Assembly (NCBI RefSeq): GCF_017829975.1
Contig: NZ_JAEEGA010000003.1
Location: 62,001 to 126,000, forward strand
Origin: Vagococcus allomyrinae
Lineage (GTDB): Bacteria; Bacillota; Bacilli; Lactobacillales; Vagococcaceae
Length of the DNA stretch: 64,000 bases
Reading direction: 5' to 3'
Shown: positions 52,707 to 62,317 of the stretch, one piece after another
How positions within the stretch are numbered: the first letter of the stretch is position 1
Layout: every line of letters begins with the position of its first letter
Notes under the pieces: generated by a model
The model's database searches: none
What the model saw: only the letters and a program-made list of their open reading frames with translations
Told to the model about the DNA's origin: nothing
Made by a program: the position numbers and the translations under genes

Positions 52707-53018
52707 TTATCGCTTTGGCTCATAGGTTCGGGTTAGCACCCCCTCAATCACCTCATATTGCCGCTGATCGTTGATGCTAATTTTTTGTTCAATTTCCTTT
52801 TGTAAATCAATCTTAAGCATCTCAGATAATCCTAGCAGATAGATCGCAACATCGGCTAGTTCTTCCCCAAGCGTCCCATCCTTTTTTAAGTAAGCTTGAT
52901 AAACTTCCGCTAGCTCCCCTTGGATCAGACATAATTCTTTTTCAACATTGCTCGTATTAAAACCTTTGGCGCATTTATTCCGAAAAACTTCTTTTTGTAA
53001 GTGACGCAGTTGGGTCAT
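52707..53018 (-). CDS. MazG-like nucleotide pyrophosphohydrolase
   Basis: This 103-residue cytosolic protein has a MazG-fold signature: LIQGELAEVYQAYL with the first EExxE-like acidic residues, then GEELADVAIYLLGL, giving the ExxD metal-binding pair. Enzymes of this type hydrolyse nucleotide triphosphates, sometimes aberrant ones. ATG 53018 has GGAGGTGAAAGG upstream, so the extra 30 codons to 53108 are not used. It stands alone. Confidence 0.8.
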   Translation of the reverse strand: MTQLRHLQKEVFRNKCAKGFNTSNVEKELCLIQGELAEVYQAYLKKDGTLGEELADVAIYLLGLSEMLKIDLQKEIEQKISINDQRQYEVIEGVLTRTYEPKR

Positions 53019-53171
53019 CCTTTCACCTCCATTTCCCCCTTGAAAACAATCACGCTCATAATAAACGCAAGCCCTTGACGATTCTCTGGAAAAGTAACCA
53101 TCCCCCAAAGAATCCCTTCATTCAACGCACTCACCTGCCGATCAATCGCCTTTCCTCCGCTAGACAGCTGA

Positions 53172-53777
53172 TTAATGAAGGAGCCCACTACTTAAATAGT
53201 CTGTTTTATCTTGCTCTGTAATCTCACGTATTACTTTGCAGGGGACACCAGCCGCCACAACGTTGGCAGGGAGATCTTTTGTGACAACACTCCCCGAGCC
53301 AATCACGGTATTATCGCCGATTGTCACCCCCTGATTAACAGTGACATTAGCACCAAACCAAACATTATCACCAATCGTGACAGGCTTAGCGTAGCAAGCA
53401 CCTTTGACCCGTTCCACTGGATCGATGGCATGATTAGAGGTGAAAATTCCGGCTCGAGGTCCAAATAAGACGTTATCACCGATCGTTATCTGGGCACCAT
53501 CTAATAAAATACAGTCAAAATTAGCATAAAAATTCTCACCTAAGCTAATATTACGACCAAATTCACAGCGAAAGCTTGGTTCAAAGTGAGCATTTTCGCC
53601 CATCGTCCCGACTATTTCCTTCAAAAGTGCCTGTCGCACAGCTGGTGCTTGACCAAAACTTTGATTGTATTGATTTGTTTTTATGACCGTTTCTTGCCGA
53701 TAAGCAACTAATTCTTTTGTCAGATCATCGTACATTGCCCCTGTTGCCATTTGTTCAAATTGTTGATTGATATCCAT
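53172..53777 (-). CDS. Sugar O-acetyltransferase (maltose/galactoside type)
   Basis: The 201-residue product has the N-terminal helical Mac domain ([18 protein letters not shown]) and a left-handed beta-helix of hexapeptide repeats ([37 protein letters not shown]). The catalytic His is in FTSNHAIDP. It moves acetyl from acetyl-CoA to a sugar. GGGAGG before the ATG. A close relative lies at 61467. The physiological acceptor is not known. Confidence 0.86.
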   Translation of the reverse strand: MDINQQFEQMATGAMYDDLTKELVAYRQETVIKTNQYNQSFGQAPAVRQALLKEIVGTMGENAHFEPSFRCEFGRNISLGENFYANFDCILLDGAQITIGDNVLFGPRAGIFTSNHAIDPVERVKGACYAKPVTIGDNVWFGANVTVNQGVTIGDNTVIGSGSVVTKDLPANVVAAGVPCKVIREITEQDKTDYLSSGLLH

Positions 53778-53800
53778 AGTTGTTCCTCCCATTTAACTGA

Positions 53801-54358
53801 TTAAGCCATCTGATAAAGTCTTAATCGTGGCCAAATATTTTGCCATTGCTTGTCGATCACTCTTTTTCGATAAATAGCTAGACGTTCGCTATTGCCCATA
53901 AAGTGTTCAGTCGGCCTTACTTCAAACGCCACTAAATCTGCTATCCCATGAGGCGCCAGCAGTTCATAGCGGTCTTCGACTTTTCGGAGCGCAATCGCTG
54001 TACAAGTTTCGGGAAAAGCAGACAAACTCTCAACCAAATTAGCATAAGGCGCTGTCTTTGGGTTATGCTGATGCATGTAAACTTGATTTTTAACTTCCCA
54101 ATCAAATGTTGGATGGCTTTGCCGTAACCGTTCCTCCAATTGACATGTCTCTTCATAAGTTACCTCAGTATCAAAAAAAATAATATCCACATCGGTCAAA
54201 TGAGACGACTCTTTTTTAGCTAAACAATCCCAAACAAAGTTGCGCAGCGTTCCTGCAGCTAAATAGCACGTGACTCCTTCTATTTCGCTAATAATAGTCA
54301 GGATTTTTTCAATGGTCGCATTACTTTTAAACAGGGCGATTAAGTCAGCTTCTGTCAT
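53801..54358 (-). CDS. Nucleotidyltransferase family protein (NTP_transf_6/DUF925)
   Basis: The 185-residue protein has the signature of a small nucleotidyltransferase family: YLAAGTLRNFVWDCLA, then DVDIIFFD with the metal-binding Asp pair, and a region ending in MGNSERLAIYRKRVIDKQW. No target is known for this family. It precedes the acetyltransferase gene by only about 23 bases, so they may be one unit. Confidence 0.75.
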   Translation of the reverse strand: MTEADLIALFKSNATIEKILTIISEIEGVTCYLAAGTLRNFVWDCLAKKESSHLTDVDIIFFDTEVTYEETCQLEERLRQSHPTFDWEVKNQVYMHQHNPKTAPYANLVESLSAFPETCTAIALRKVEDRYELLAPHGIADLVAFEVRPTEHFMGNSERLAIYRKRVIDKQWQNIWPRLRLYQMA

Positions 54359-54431
54359 TTAGCTCCCTCCTCAAATCTCTTGTCTTCTTTATTATACCGA
54401 AGTGATTTTACTAATGAAAGACGAACACCTA

Positions 54432-54464
54432 AAAAAAGAAGAGCCAAAGGAGCTGGCTCTTCTA
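54432..54464 (-). terminator. Terminator of the Bcr/CflA gene
   Basis: AGAAGAGCCA / TGGCTCTTCT with an A run on the left, directly after the minus-strand stop at 54467. Confidence 0.85.
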
Positions 54465-54466
54465 AA

Positions 54467-55658
54467 CTACTTAGAACTGATTAGGAACTTCCTTGTCAAC
54501 CACCACATCAAAGAACCGATCACCAAAAAATAAAGCGGCATCGCGCCTAAACTTCCATTGTGAAAGAAACTCATGCCATAGGTAAAGAGACTGACCAAAA
54601 AGTAATACCCTAGACTAAATAAAGCGCTCGCTGACCCTATCACATCTTGAAAGTCCACCAAAGCTAAACTGAGGCAATTGGGTAAAGCCATTCCAAGACC
54701 GATCAACATGACGAAAATACCACTTAAGATACACACTAAGTGCAGACCTGAGCCAGTTGGCAAAAACCGATTAATCAGCAATTGCCAGCCACTACCAACG
54801 ATGAAAGCTCCTATCCCCCAAAGGATGATCCTTTCTGCTTGGATTTGGCCAATTAGCCTCTTTGACATCTGGGCCCCGATAACTGAGGCAGATGCGACTA
54901 AAATGCCAATCAAACCAAATGCTAAAGGAGACAGGTCAAAGGTTTCGATAAAGATAAAAGGCGCCTCAGCATAGTAGCTAAAAATCACGCCATTAATTGC
55001 ACCGATCAAACAGCCATAAGTTAAGACCTTTACATTGCCAACTAATCGCTTAACAATCGGCCACAAGTTAACAGATTGCCTCTCACTGATATCATAGGTC
55101 TCAGGTAGCGCAACGAAGGCATAGACCCATATAGCGAGGCTCAAAAGGACCAAAAATAAAAAGATCGCCCGAAAGCTCCAAAACTGTCCCAGACCGCCAC
55201 CGATCATTGGACCAATCGCAGGAGCAAATGCTAAAGCGGCAGAGATATGAGCAAATAAGATATGCCGGCTGGCCCCCATCGAAGCTTTCTCTTAAAATGG
55301 TTTGAGTCGTCACTGAGCCAGTGCTTGCACCAAAGGCTTGGATAAACCGTGCTAGTAACAGAAGCTCCATCGTGGGTGATACCAAACAAAGGAAACTTCC
55401 TAACCCATAGATTGAAATCCCATATAACATTGCCGGTCGACGCCCTACTCGGTCTGATAGCCAGCCCCAAAAGAATACGCCAAAGGCAAAAGCAAAAAAA
55501 TAAATACTCATTGTCAATTGAGTGGTACTCATGCTCACGCCCAAAGCCGTCGCAATTTCCGGTAAAGACGGCGTAAAGATGGTTTCGCTAAGCTGCGGAA
55601 ACCCTACTAAGGTAATTAATAAAACTAAAGATGGTGTTTTTTTATGTTGTCGATTCAT
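54467..55658 (-). pseudogene. Bcr/CflA-type MFS drug transporter, frameshifted
   Basis: Two frames together make one MFS protein of about 396 residues. The first runs from MNRQHKKTPS through the MFS motif SDRVGRRPAM to ILRESFDG, and the second continues ASRHILFAHISAALAFAP to the end. The break is in a run of five C (plus strand, 55273-55277); with four, the frame is whole. The parts match the Bcr/CflA multidrug branch. It is either a real inactivating or phase-variable slip or a sequencing error. A terminator follows. Confidence 0.85.
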
Positions 55659-55950
55659 CGAATATTCTCCCTTAACTCGGTGGTATTCGTGAACCTTGAA
55701 CTAGGGTGTTAGTTGTCTAGGCCAAGGCCACTCACACCACTATTATGTTTTGACTGTCCTTCTAAAGGACCTCATCACTGGAACACCATTCCATCATCTA
55801 ATATTCAAGATGTTCTCCATGGCCTGTGTTACTTCAGTGATGAACGACAGGAAAACATCTATATTACGGGAAATGGTGGCACCATGATTTCTATTCGTGT
55901 CGTATAGAAATTCATCTTTGTCACTCCTTAAAAATCATTGATTGTTTAAA
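55659..55950. other. Gene-free stretch upstream of the MFS pseudogene
   Basis: No convincing gene. A 64-codon plus-strand frame (55713-55907) has no ribosome site and no recognised motif. Confidence 0.4.
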
Positions 55951-55952
55951 CC

Positions 55953-55982
55953 TAAAAAAACACCAGTCAGTTGACTTGGTGT
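55953..55982 (-). terminator. tRNA-Ala terminator
   Basis: AACACCA-GTC / GAC-T-TGGTGTT with seven A on the left, downstream of the minus-strand tRNA-Ala. Confidence 0.8.
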
Positions 55983-55989
55983 TATCCGA

Positions 55990-56062
<73 letters not shown>

Positions 56063-56432
56063 TGAGTCCAGTTATACCAGTTCATACAACTGTTTTCAGG
56101 ATATTTCCTGAAACGTAGGTAGGATGTTCCCTAGACCTCTTGCATCATTATATCTATTTTTCTTGACTGTGTCAACCAGATTTTTGATGTTTATGCAGCG
56201 CTTATACAGTGGTTTCAGAAAAAACTGATTCTAACAGTCATCATTCCTCCAGCTGAAATTTTACAGAAAATCGAAATGGTGACCTCTTACATACATTTTG
56301 TCAAGCTTCTCCAACGTTATTTAATTATTTATTTTTGCAGAGTATTTAACAGGCTATTTGCTGTTCCCATACTCTAACCTTTCCTGTATAATTAATGGTA
56401 AATTATTCAGGATTGAACTGGAGGAATTGCTG
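56063..56432. other. AT-rich gap upstream of tRNA-Ala
   Basis: It holds an 8-base perfect inverted repeat TTTCAGGA / TCCTGAAA at about 56092-56111 and should carry the tRNA promoter. No gene is visible. Confidence 0.35.
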
Positions 56433-56918
56433 TTGGAAAGAAAAAAATATAGAAAATTAAGAGAATATAAGGAATATAAATATGTTGGCTTTTGCTTAAT
56501 ATTCACTTCTGCCTTCATATTATTGCAAGCAAATAGCATTGAGTATTTCTTTACTAACATGAGCTACTTTCAAAGAATAGTGCTGTCTGTTTTTATAGGC
56601 ACCATTCTGTTGCAGTTATTCAAATGGCTAAAATCTGAGATGGACAGAAATGTTCATATCATCATATTTTCTGCACTTCTCATTATACTTTTCTCTTTAA
56701 ATGTAACTGCTCTATTTTTTATTAATACTCTTTCAATTAATCTTTTCGCCATTATATTTGATCTAATGATTGTTCAGACTTTCTTATCTATTATGTTAGA
56801 GAAAATTGAAAAACACTGGAAGAACTATCAAAAAGAAACTAAAGATAAAACTGAAGTCCTTTCTACTGCCATAGCTATCCTTGCTGCAGTAGTGTCTTTG
56901 ATAGCCCTCTTCAAATAG
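56433..56918 (+). CDS. Hypothetical membrane protein, about four membrane segments
   Basis: I do not recognise this 161-residue protein. It has a basic N-terminus (ERKKYRKLREYKEYK), then four hydrophobic segments at roughly residues 18-36, 46-64, 76-100 and 102-120, and a last one at the C-terminus after a charged stretch. I start it at TTG 56433, 7 bases after GGAGGA. The coding is markedly richer in A and T than the neighbours, and the decayed HNH gene follows, so the patch may be foreign. A phage-type or small-molecule function cannot be told. Confidence 0.5.
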   Translation: MERKKYRKLREYKEYKYVGFCLIFTSAFILLQANSIEYFFTNMSYFQRIVLSVFIGTILLQLFKWLKSEMDRNVHIIIFSALLIILFSLNVTALFFINTLSINLFAIIFDLMIVQTFLSIMLEKIEKHWKNYQKETKDKTEVLSTAIAILAAVVSLIALFK

Positions 56919-56972
56919 CATAAAAAAGGCTGCCTGTCTCCTTTTTTATACTAATATGTTCTGCTAATCCCA

Positions 56973-57404
56973 CTAACTTGGCACTGACTTTCTGTTATAT
57001 TCTTCTATATACTGCTCTTTATACTCTGTAAAACTCAGCCCCTTTTCAGAAGCTTTGACAGTCAATACTTGCTCAAACTTCTATCTGAACTGTTCAACTG
57101 TCATGTGCTGATCTAACAGATAATCCAGCCTTTCCTGTTCCATATCACGCAGCCAATCAAAGAGATTCTTGTTACTTATACTGCTGTTCAGTGACTGGCT
57201 CAGTTTCATCAGATTATCTACAGTATTTCCCCAGTTTCCCTTAGTAACAGGCATAATGTGATCAAGTTCAAGACTCTCTGTTTCTCCTGTGATTTCACAG
57301 TAAGTTAACTTAGATATGGTAGTCATATACTCTGGCTGATCTGGTAAGCAGTTGGCCAATGCTTCAGCTCTTCTGGCCTGACTCTTGGCAGAGTATCTCC
57401 CTTT
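56973..57404 (-). pseudogene. HNH endonuclease remnant
   Basis: The frame reads KGRYSAKSQARRAEALANC, then an HNH core (YCEITGETESLELDHIMPV with the central His, followed by NTVDNLMKLS). It stops at a TAG (57081-57083) but goes on in the same frame for 35 sensible residues (KFEQVLTVKASEKGLS and on) to another stop at 56973. The N-terminal end is missing and runs into the 3' end of the GNAT gene. So it is a doubly damaged mobile or phage-type endonuclease gene. Confidence 0.7.
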
Positions 57405-57885
57405 AATCTGTTAACTGATAACGATAAAAAACAGTATCCACCGCTACCATGGGGAAATTAGCTGGCAACTCTGTTTTACTAATTGGCGTAAAACCATTCT
57501 TTTCGTAAAAGCGATGAGCTGCCTTAAACAGCGACGTTGTTCCTAAGTAAAGTTCTTTAAACTGATGAGCCACAGACCAGTTTAACAAGGTTGCTAATAA
57601 ACCTTTTGACACACCAGATGCCTGCCCTCTATAAGCTTGTTTAACAAATAATTTGCGAATCGTCCCGACATGATTACCCAAATCGATTAAGGCAATCGTC
57701 CCAATCACTTCCTCACCTTCCAGCGTCACCCAAAAATTACCCGTTTCTTGATAAACTTCAGTGATTTTCCCCAGATCCGGCTGATCAGCTAATGTGATCG
57801 GCACGTGATACTCTGATTGTTGAATCTCTAAGATTAGCTCGATCACTTGTTTCTGAAACTCTTTTCGATACTCAATTATTTCCAT
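57403..57885 (-). CDS. GNAT family N-acetyltransferase
   Basis: This 160-residue protein has the GNAT fold. The acetyl-CoA-binding segment is LFVKQAYRGQASGVSKGLL (Q/RxxGxG/A-like), and FYEKNGFTPI is the usual last motif. It is cytosolic, and the acceptor is unknown. ATG 57885 has GGAGGGGAA upstream. Confidence 0.83.
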   Translation of the reverse strand: MEIIEYRKEFQKQVIELILEIQQSEYHVPITLADQPDLGKITEVYQETGNFWVTLEGEEVIGTIALIDLGNHVGTIRKLFVKQAYRGQASGVSKGLLATLLNWSVAHQFKELYLGTTSLFKAAHRFYEKNGFTPISKTELPANFPMVAVDTVFYRYQLTD

Positions 57886-57999
57886 TGCTTCCCCTCCTGT
57901 TAAAATTCCCCTATAGTATAGCATATTCCCGACGTTTTTTGATTCTTTTTAGAAGGTTATGTTAGGAGACGGATAAGTTTTTTTGATGAAGGGATTAGC

Positions 58000-58220
58000 A
58001 TGAGCCTCCAGGTCTATTTAACCTTTCCTGCTAAGCTCTCAGCGGCGATCCACTTATATCAAAGAAAGCTTTTAAGCCAGAACGCTTCCCATTATCCTTT
58101 AGAGAGATTTTCCCTAACCTTGATCATCCTGAAACCTTTGGAAAGCCAGCCATTGAGACATCCTTAAAAATCGACAAGCACGTTAGCCTGTTATCAGCTT
58201 ATGGCCTGACGCCAAATTAA
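58000..58220 (+). pseudogene. VOC (PhnB-like) gene remnant
   Basis: The first frame reads MSLQVYLTFPAKLSAAIHLY. After a frame change the second reads FPNLDHPETFGKPAIETSLK and ends LLSAYGLTPN and TAA. These parts resemble the two ends of a PhnB-like VOC protein, with the middle lost and a frameshift. No full-length product is possible. Confidence 0.6.
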
Positions 58221-58245
58221 GCGCCCCTGAACGAGGGCGCCTTTC
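58219..58245. terminator. Terminator
   Basis: GCGCCC / GGGCGC with a short loop and a T-rich right side follows the VOC remnant. The 58246-58400 stretch has no convincing gene. Confidence 0.6.
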
Positions 58246-58401
58246 TTTCGGAATTGAACCAGCTGCGGGAAATGTCACTCACGAATTTAAGATAATTAGC
58301 TTTGAGAGGTGAGAGACCTTTTACCAACCTTGTCCAGCCGTTGTTTTCGATCAGCGTGGGATTCTCTAACAGTTTATTGACTAAAACCAAAGAAAATCCC
58401 C

Positions 58402-58998
58402 TTAGTCCAAAATAATTTGCGACGCCTTTAATTTGAGGCACTCTTCCAATTGCTGACGCGTGTTTCTTCTTTCTGATAGCTCGGGTAAATCAGCCAAGCT
58501 AAAATAAGCCAACTCAGTTGTTTCAAAACTAGGTTGCAAGCAACCAGATAGAACTTGACAGCTAAAAACAAACTTATAATATTGAACTGGCAAGTTAGCA
58601 GGATTGGATTTATTCGTGTCATAAACTGCCAATAAACGGTTGACAGACACGACTAAGCCAGTCTCCTCAACTACTTCTTTCACGATATTCTCACTTGCTG
58701 ATAAGCCAATATCAGCGTAGCCCCCTGGCAATGACCACTGTTGGCTGCCCCGATCTTTCACTAATAACAGTCGATTATTGTCATCGGTCACCATTCCTCG
58801 AACATCAATTTTCGGTGTGGCATACCCTTCCTCAGCGTAAAAAGCCTGAATTTCGGCGATACTTCCAGTCGTGGCTGACGCCATCATCTCAAAAGCGATG
58901 GTTTGCAAGTCTTCATACCGTTCTCGATCGTAATAATCTGTTGAAAAAGCTAATCCAGATTGCGCAAGGGCTTGAATCCGTTGGGCGTATTCTAGCAT
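58402..58998 (-). CDS. NUDIX hydrolase
   Basis: This 198-residue enzyme has an N-terminal helical part (about residues 1-60, Nudix_N_2 type) and a Nudix domain. The box is GGYADIGLSASENIVKEVVEETG, with the variant spacing known from ADP-ribose-type members; the last EVVEETG holds the metal-binding Glu residues. It cleaves a nucleoside diphosphate linked to another group. GAAAGGAGCC before the ATG. Confidence 0.87.
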   Translation of the reverse strand: MLEYAQRIQALAQSGLAFSTDYYDRERYEDLQTIAFEMMASATTGSIAEIQAFYAEEGYATPKIDVRGMVTDDNNRLLLVKDRGSQQWSLPGGYADIGLSASENIVKEVVEETGLVVSVNRLLAVYDTNKSNPANLPVQYYKFVFSCQVLSGCLQPSFETTELAYFSLADLPELSERRNTRQQLEECLKLKASQIILD

Positions 58999-59023
58999 TC
59001 ACAGGCTCCTTTCTTTTAGACCT

Positions 59024-59482
59024 TTATCCCAATTGTTTTTCCAGGCAGACACACCAATCATCGCCAATAAAATCACCATAATTAGGAATGATCTGATAGC
59101 CTTGCTTTTGATAAAAAGAAATTGCGCTGGTCATCTCAGCACCTGTTTCAAGGACGGCTCGATCATCTCCCTGTTTGAGAATATCTTCCTCCAAAGCCGT
59201 CAGCATGCGACTAGCCACTCCGCCACTGCGAGCCTTTGGTTGTACAAACATTCGTTTAATCTCTGGCCGACCATCAGCCAATCGCTTCCAACAACCACAA
59301 CCAACAGGTTGATCTTGCTGATAAGCAACAACTGCACAGGCCATAGCCGCAAGATTATGGTGATTTTGATACCCTTTGGCAACGTCTGGGCCCCACTCTT
59401 GATTAAAAAAATCATTTAATTGATCTACCAAGCTAATTAAATCCGGATGATCTACCTCGACATATTTTATTTCAATTTTCAT
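59024..59482 (-). CDS. GNAT family N-acetyltransferase
   Basis: This 152-residue GNAT protein has the CoA-binding segment MFVQPKARSGGVASRML and the closing FYQKQGYQII motif. The start ATG 59482 follows AAAGGTG. It stands in a row of single-gene modification enzymes on the minus strand. The acceptor is unknown. Confidence 0.83.
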   Translation of the reverse strand: MKIEIKYVEVDHPDLISLVDQLNDFFNQEWGPDVAKGYQNHHNLAAMACAVVAYQQDQPVGCGCWKRLADGRPEIKRMFVQPKARSGGVASRMLTALEEDILKQGDDRAVLETGAEMTSAISFYQKQGYQIIPNYGDFIGDDWCVCLEKQLG

Positions 59483-59583
59483 ACCATCACCTTTTCCATC
59501 TTCTGATTTAGGAGCATATCTTGAGGGAGATAAACTGCTGAACACTTAACTAGCATATTTCGTGAAGTAGCTCAAGACGCAAG

Positions 59584-60114
59584 TCAACAGGGATCTCCTA
59601 AATAATGCACATATTCAATCACAGAACTTTGATCTTCTGCAATCGTTTCTAATACAATTGACTGTAAATTAATTGTATATGATGGTTGCCACTGTTGCGT
59701 TTTTGCTAAAACTTCCTGAAACACCTCATAATCGTCTGTTTTTCCAAGGGTAATATGAGGTAAGTAATGGCATTCACGCCATAAGTAGGGACTTAAAAGC
59801 CCTTGATACAACTGATCATGAAGGGCAATTAGTTGATCATTGCCTTTTTTTACGTTCAAATACAAATAACCACTTGGCCAATCGCCAGTTACACCACTAA
59901 AGACCACTTCAAATGGTTGAACTGTCTCTAAAACATGTGCCATATGCCCGATAATCGCCTCATTGGTTAAGGGGCTTTCAAAAGGAAAAACAAATGTTAG
60001 GTGAGGCCCTATTTTACTCCCTAAGGGATCATAGTGAAGACGCAATTGTTGAACCTTCTCGTCTTCAACAAACTCAGGTAACCATAACAACGACCGCTTT
60101 AAAATAATCATCAC
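59584..60114 (-). CDS. 2H phosphoesterase (2'-5' RNA ligase-like)
   Basis: The 176-residue protein has two HxT motifs, PHLTFVFPF near residue 38 and PHITLGK near residue 122, which together form the active site of the 2H family. These cytosolic enzymes open cyclic phosphodiesters or act on RNA ends; the natural substrate here is not known. It starts 2 bases after the end of the serine hydrolase gene and may be co-transcribed with it. Confidence 0.85.
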   Translation of the reverse strand: MMIILKRSLLWLPEFVEDEKVQQLRLHYDPLGSKIGPHLTFVFPFESPLTNEAIIGHMAHVLETVQPFEVVFSGVTGDWPSGYLYLNVKKGNDQLIALHDQLYQGLLSPYLWRECHYLPHITLGKTDDYEVFQEVLAKTQQWQPSYTINLQSIVLETIAEDQSSVIEYVHYLGDPC

Positions 60115-60115
60115 C

Positions 60116-61453
60116 TCATTTAGTAATTTGAGTAAACGGGTGTAAAGTAAACCCTAGATTAATATCAAAGGTGAACTGAACCGCCTCTTTTAATAGAGAC
60201 AAACCGATCGTCACAATATAAGGCGTCTCTACAAAATGAACGTTTAAGGTCAAATTAGTTGCGGATGCCTGACTGTCACAATAATATCTTTGTTGGTATT
60301 CCATGGTGTCTTTGATAAACCAAGTCTGTCCGTTTGTTGCTTTCGTTAAAGAAAAGTCGATCTCAAGTGAACGACAAGATCTCACCAGTTGCAGCTGGTA
60401 AGCTGACCCTAGGCGGACAACCTTAACGGCCGTCACCTCCAAACAATTTTGCCGTAGAGTCAGCGTCCTATCCAGCAGCCAGTTGATATCAATCGCTGAA
60501 GTCGGTGCCGATTGACGCTTGCAAGAGGTCGTCATTGGCAACATTTTTTGTTGATAAACGACGTGTTCGTAAAATAATTCGAGCACCTCTTGCAGTTTGA
60601 TACCACGACTGTGGATCACAACCACTAGATCATGTTGAGGGGAAATCAATGTCAATTGACCAAATGCCCCATCTAAGCGATAACAACCTCCTTCAGACAA
60701 GTGAAATTGATAACCATAGCCCCTCCCTAAATAACCTTGATCGCGAGAGACTGGCTTTTGTATTTGCCAACTTGTCGCTTGCCCTAAGTACCAGCTGGAA
60801 ATTAATTGCCTCTCTTGAAACTCACCCTTATTTAGTAATAATTCACCAATTTTTAGCATATCTAAAGGTGGCAGACTTAGTCCCATACCGCCACAAGTCA
60901 CCCCTTCTGGAGAGGTTTCCCACTGCGGTTTAGCAATTCCCATGTGGCGAAACAGATGCTCATCTAAAAAGTCAACTAAGGTTTTATTCGTTGCCCTTGA
61001 AATAATCGCTGATAAAAGATGACTACTCGGCGTACTATATAAGAACTCTTGACCTGGCTGACAATCAAAGGCTTGCGCTAAAAAAGCCTTTACCCAATTA
61101 GTCGTCGCCAAGATTTCCTGGTAGTGATCCTTTTTAGTTCCTGGACTCATCATCAATAAATGACGAACCGTTAACTCTCGCAAATGACCATCCACCTCTT
61201 GAGGGAGGTCTGCTGGAAAAAACGAAACGACCTTGTCTTCTAACCTCAACACGCCCTGATCGCTGGCAATCCCAATCGCCAAAGAGGTGATTGATTTGGT
61301 CATAGAAAACAGCATTTGTCTGTCCGATACCTGATAAGGCTCATTGGCAACAGCCACCACTAACTCCCCATGATGGGAAATTAACAATTGATTAAGCGGC
61401 CATTCCCTCTGACAATATGTTCCAAAACCCACTAATCTTTCTCGAAAAGACAT
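60116..61453 (-). CDS. Serine hydrolase, class C beta-lactamase/esterase family
   Basis: The 445-residue product has the SxxK motif in LFSMTKSITS (about residue 52), a Tyr motif in FLYSTPSSH, and a late region with HSRG taking the place of the KTG box. No signal peptide is visible, so it is probably cytosolic. The last 120 residues form an extra beta-rich domain. A penicillinase role is unlikely; an esterase or peptidase role is more probable. The next gene follows after 1 base. Confidence 0.83.
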   Translation of the reverse strand: MSFRERLVGFGTYCQREWPLNQLLISHHGELVVAVANEPYQVSDRQMLFSMTKSITSLAIGIASDQGVLRLEDKVVSFFPADLPQEVDGHLRELTVRHLLMMSPGTKKDHYQEILATTNWVKAFLAQAFDCQPGQEFLYSTPSSHLLSAIISRATNKTLVDFLDEHLFRHMGIAKPQWETSPEGVTCGGMGLSLPPLDMLKIGELLLNKGEFQERQLISSWYLGQATSWQIQKPVSRDQGYLGRGYGYQFHLSEGGCYRLDGAFGQLTLISPQHDLVVVIHSRGIKLQEVLELFYEHVVYQQKMLPMTTSCKRQSAPTSAIDINWLLDRTLTLRQNCLEVTAVKVVRLGSAYQLQLVRSCRSLEIDFSLTKATNGQTWFIKDTMEYQQRYYCDSQASATNLTLNVHFVETPYIVTIGLSLLKEAVQFTFDINLGFTLHPFTQITK

Positions 61454-61466
61454 TTCTCACCAACCC

Positions 61467-62108
61467 TTATCTTAAATGGTCTGGCCGAATTTTTCGATCC
61501 TGATGGTAATAAGCTTTATCCCGCTCACTGATCGGACGATTGACGCGGCACGGGCTGCCAAAAGCGACCACATTAGCTGGTATATCTTTGGTAACCACAC
61601 TACCAGCGCCAATCACGGTATTTTCGCCAATCGTAACCCCTGGCATAATCACAACATTAGACCCAATCCAAACTCCGTCTTCAATCACGACAGGTAATGA
61701 AAACTGACCACCACCTTGGCGATACTCAGGGTGAACGGGATGGCCGGTTGTTGTAATTGTCACATTTGGCGCAATCATGACATTATTCCCAATTCTCACT
61801 TGTCCGTCATCCACAAGAACTAAATTAAAATTGGCGTAAAAATGATCGCCGATCAAGGTGTTAACACCATAGGCCATATGAACAGGTGATTCAATCCAAA
61901 TAGCGGTTCCGACACTCCCCAGTATTTCTTTTAATAGCTGACTCTTGCGCTCTGTGTTACTGGGACGGGTTTGATTATAATCAAATATCAGCTCTTTACA
62001 ATTCGTTCGTTGTTCTTCAATCAGTTTTTCATAGGCCTGATCCTCTTGAGACTGATTGCCACTTTCCCAATATAATTCTCCAGTCTTCATCTTCTCTTCT
62101 AATGACAT
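61467..62108 (-). CDS. Sugar O-acetyltransferase (maltose/galactoside type), second copy
   Basis: The 213-residue protein has the N-terminal Mac domain (MKTGELYWESGNQ) and hexapeptide repeats (VRIGNNVMIAPNVTIT, VTIGENTVIGAGSVVTKDIP). The catalytic His is in TTGHPVHP. It is related to the enzyme encoded at 53172, though clearly distinct. It lies 13 bases upstream of the serine hydrolase gene and may share its transcript. CAGGAGG precedes the ATG. Confidence 0.86.
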   Translation of the reverse strand: MSLEEKMKTGELYWESGNQSQEDQAYEKLIEEQRTNCKELIFDYNQTRPSNTERKSQLLKEILGSVGTAIWIESPVHMAYGVNTLIGDHFYANFNLVLVDDGQVRIGNNVMIAPNVTITTTGHPVHPEYRQGGGQFSLPVVIEDGVWIGSNVVIMPGVTIGENTVIGAGSVVTKDIPANVVAFGSPCRVNRPISERDKAYYHQDRKIRPDHLR

Positions 62109-62268
62109 GTTACACCCTCCTGTTTATTGTTCGTATTCTTACTCATGCAACTGACACCTTCTCTAAAAAACATCACCCAATAAATGATAATGACTGTTCC
62201 TTCTATGGCACTAGATGTCTGCTTAATCAAGACGATGTCTATATCTTTAAGTTTAGCATTTTTTTAAT

Positions 62269-62317
62269 AAAAAAGTAGCAATATAATAGATTTCTCTATC
62301 ATATCACTACCCTTTTT
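62269..62317. terminator. Bidirectional terminator
   Basis: AAAAAGTAG..ATAT..ATAGA / TCTAT..ATAT..CTACCCTTTTT makes a long AT-rich stem just past the DUF4097 stop. Confidence 0.7.

Noticed and set aside
55713-55907. 64-codon plus-strand gene
   Set aside because: No ribosome site, odd composition and no recognised motif.
58217-58441. 74-codon minus-strand gene
   Set aside because: It overlaps the end of the NUDIX gene, has no ribosome site and looks like shadow coding.
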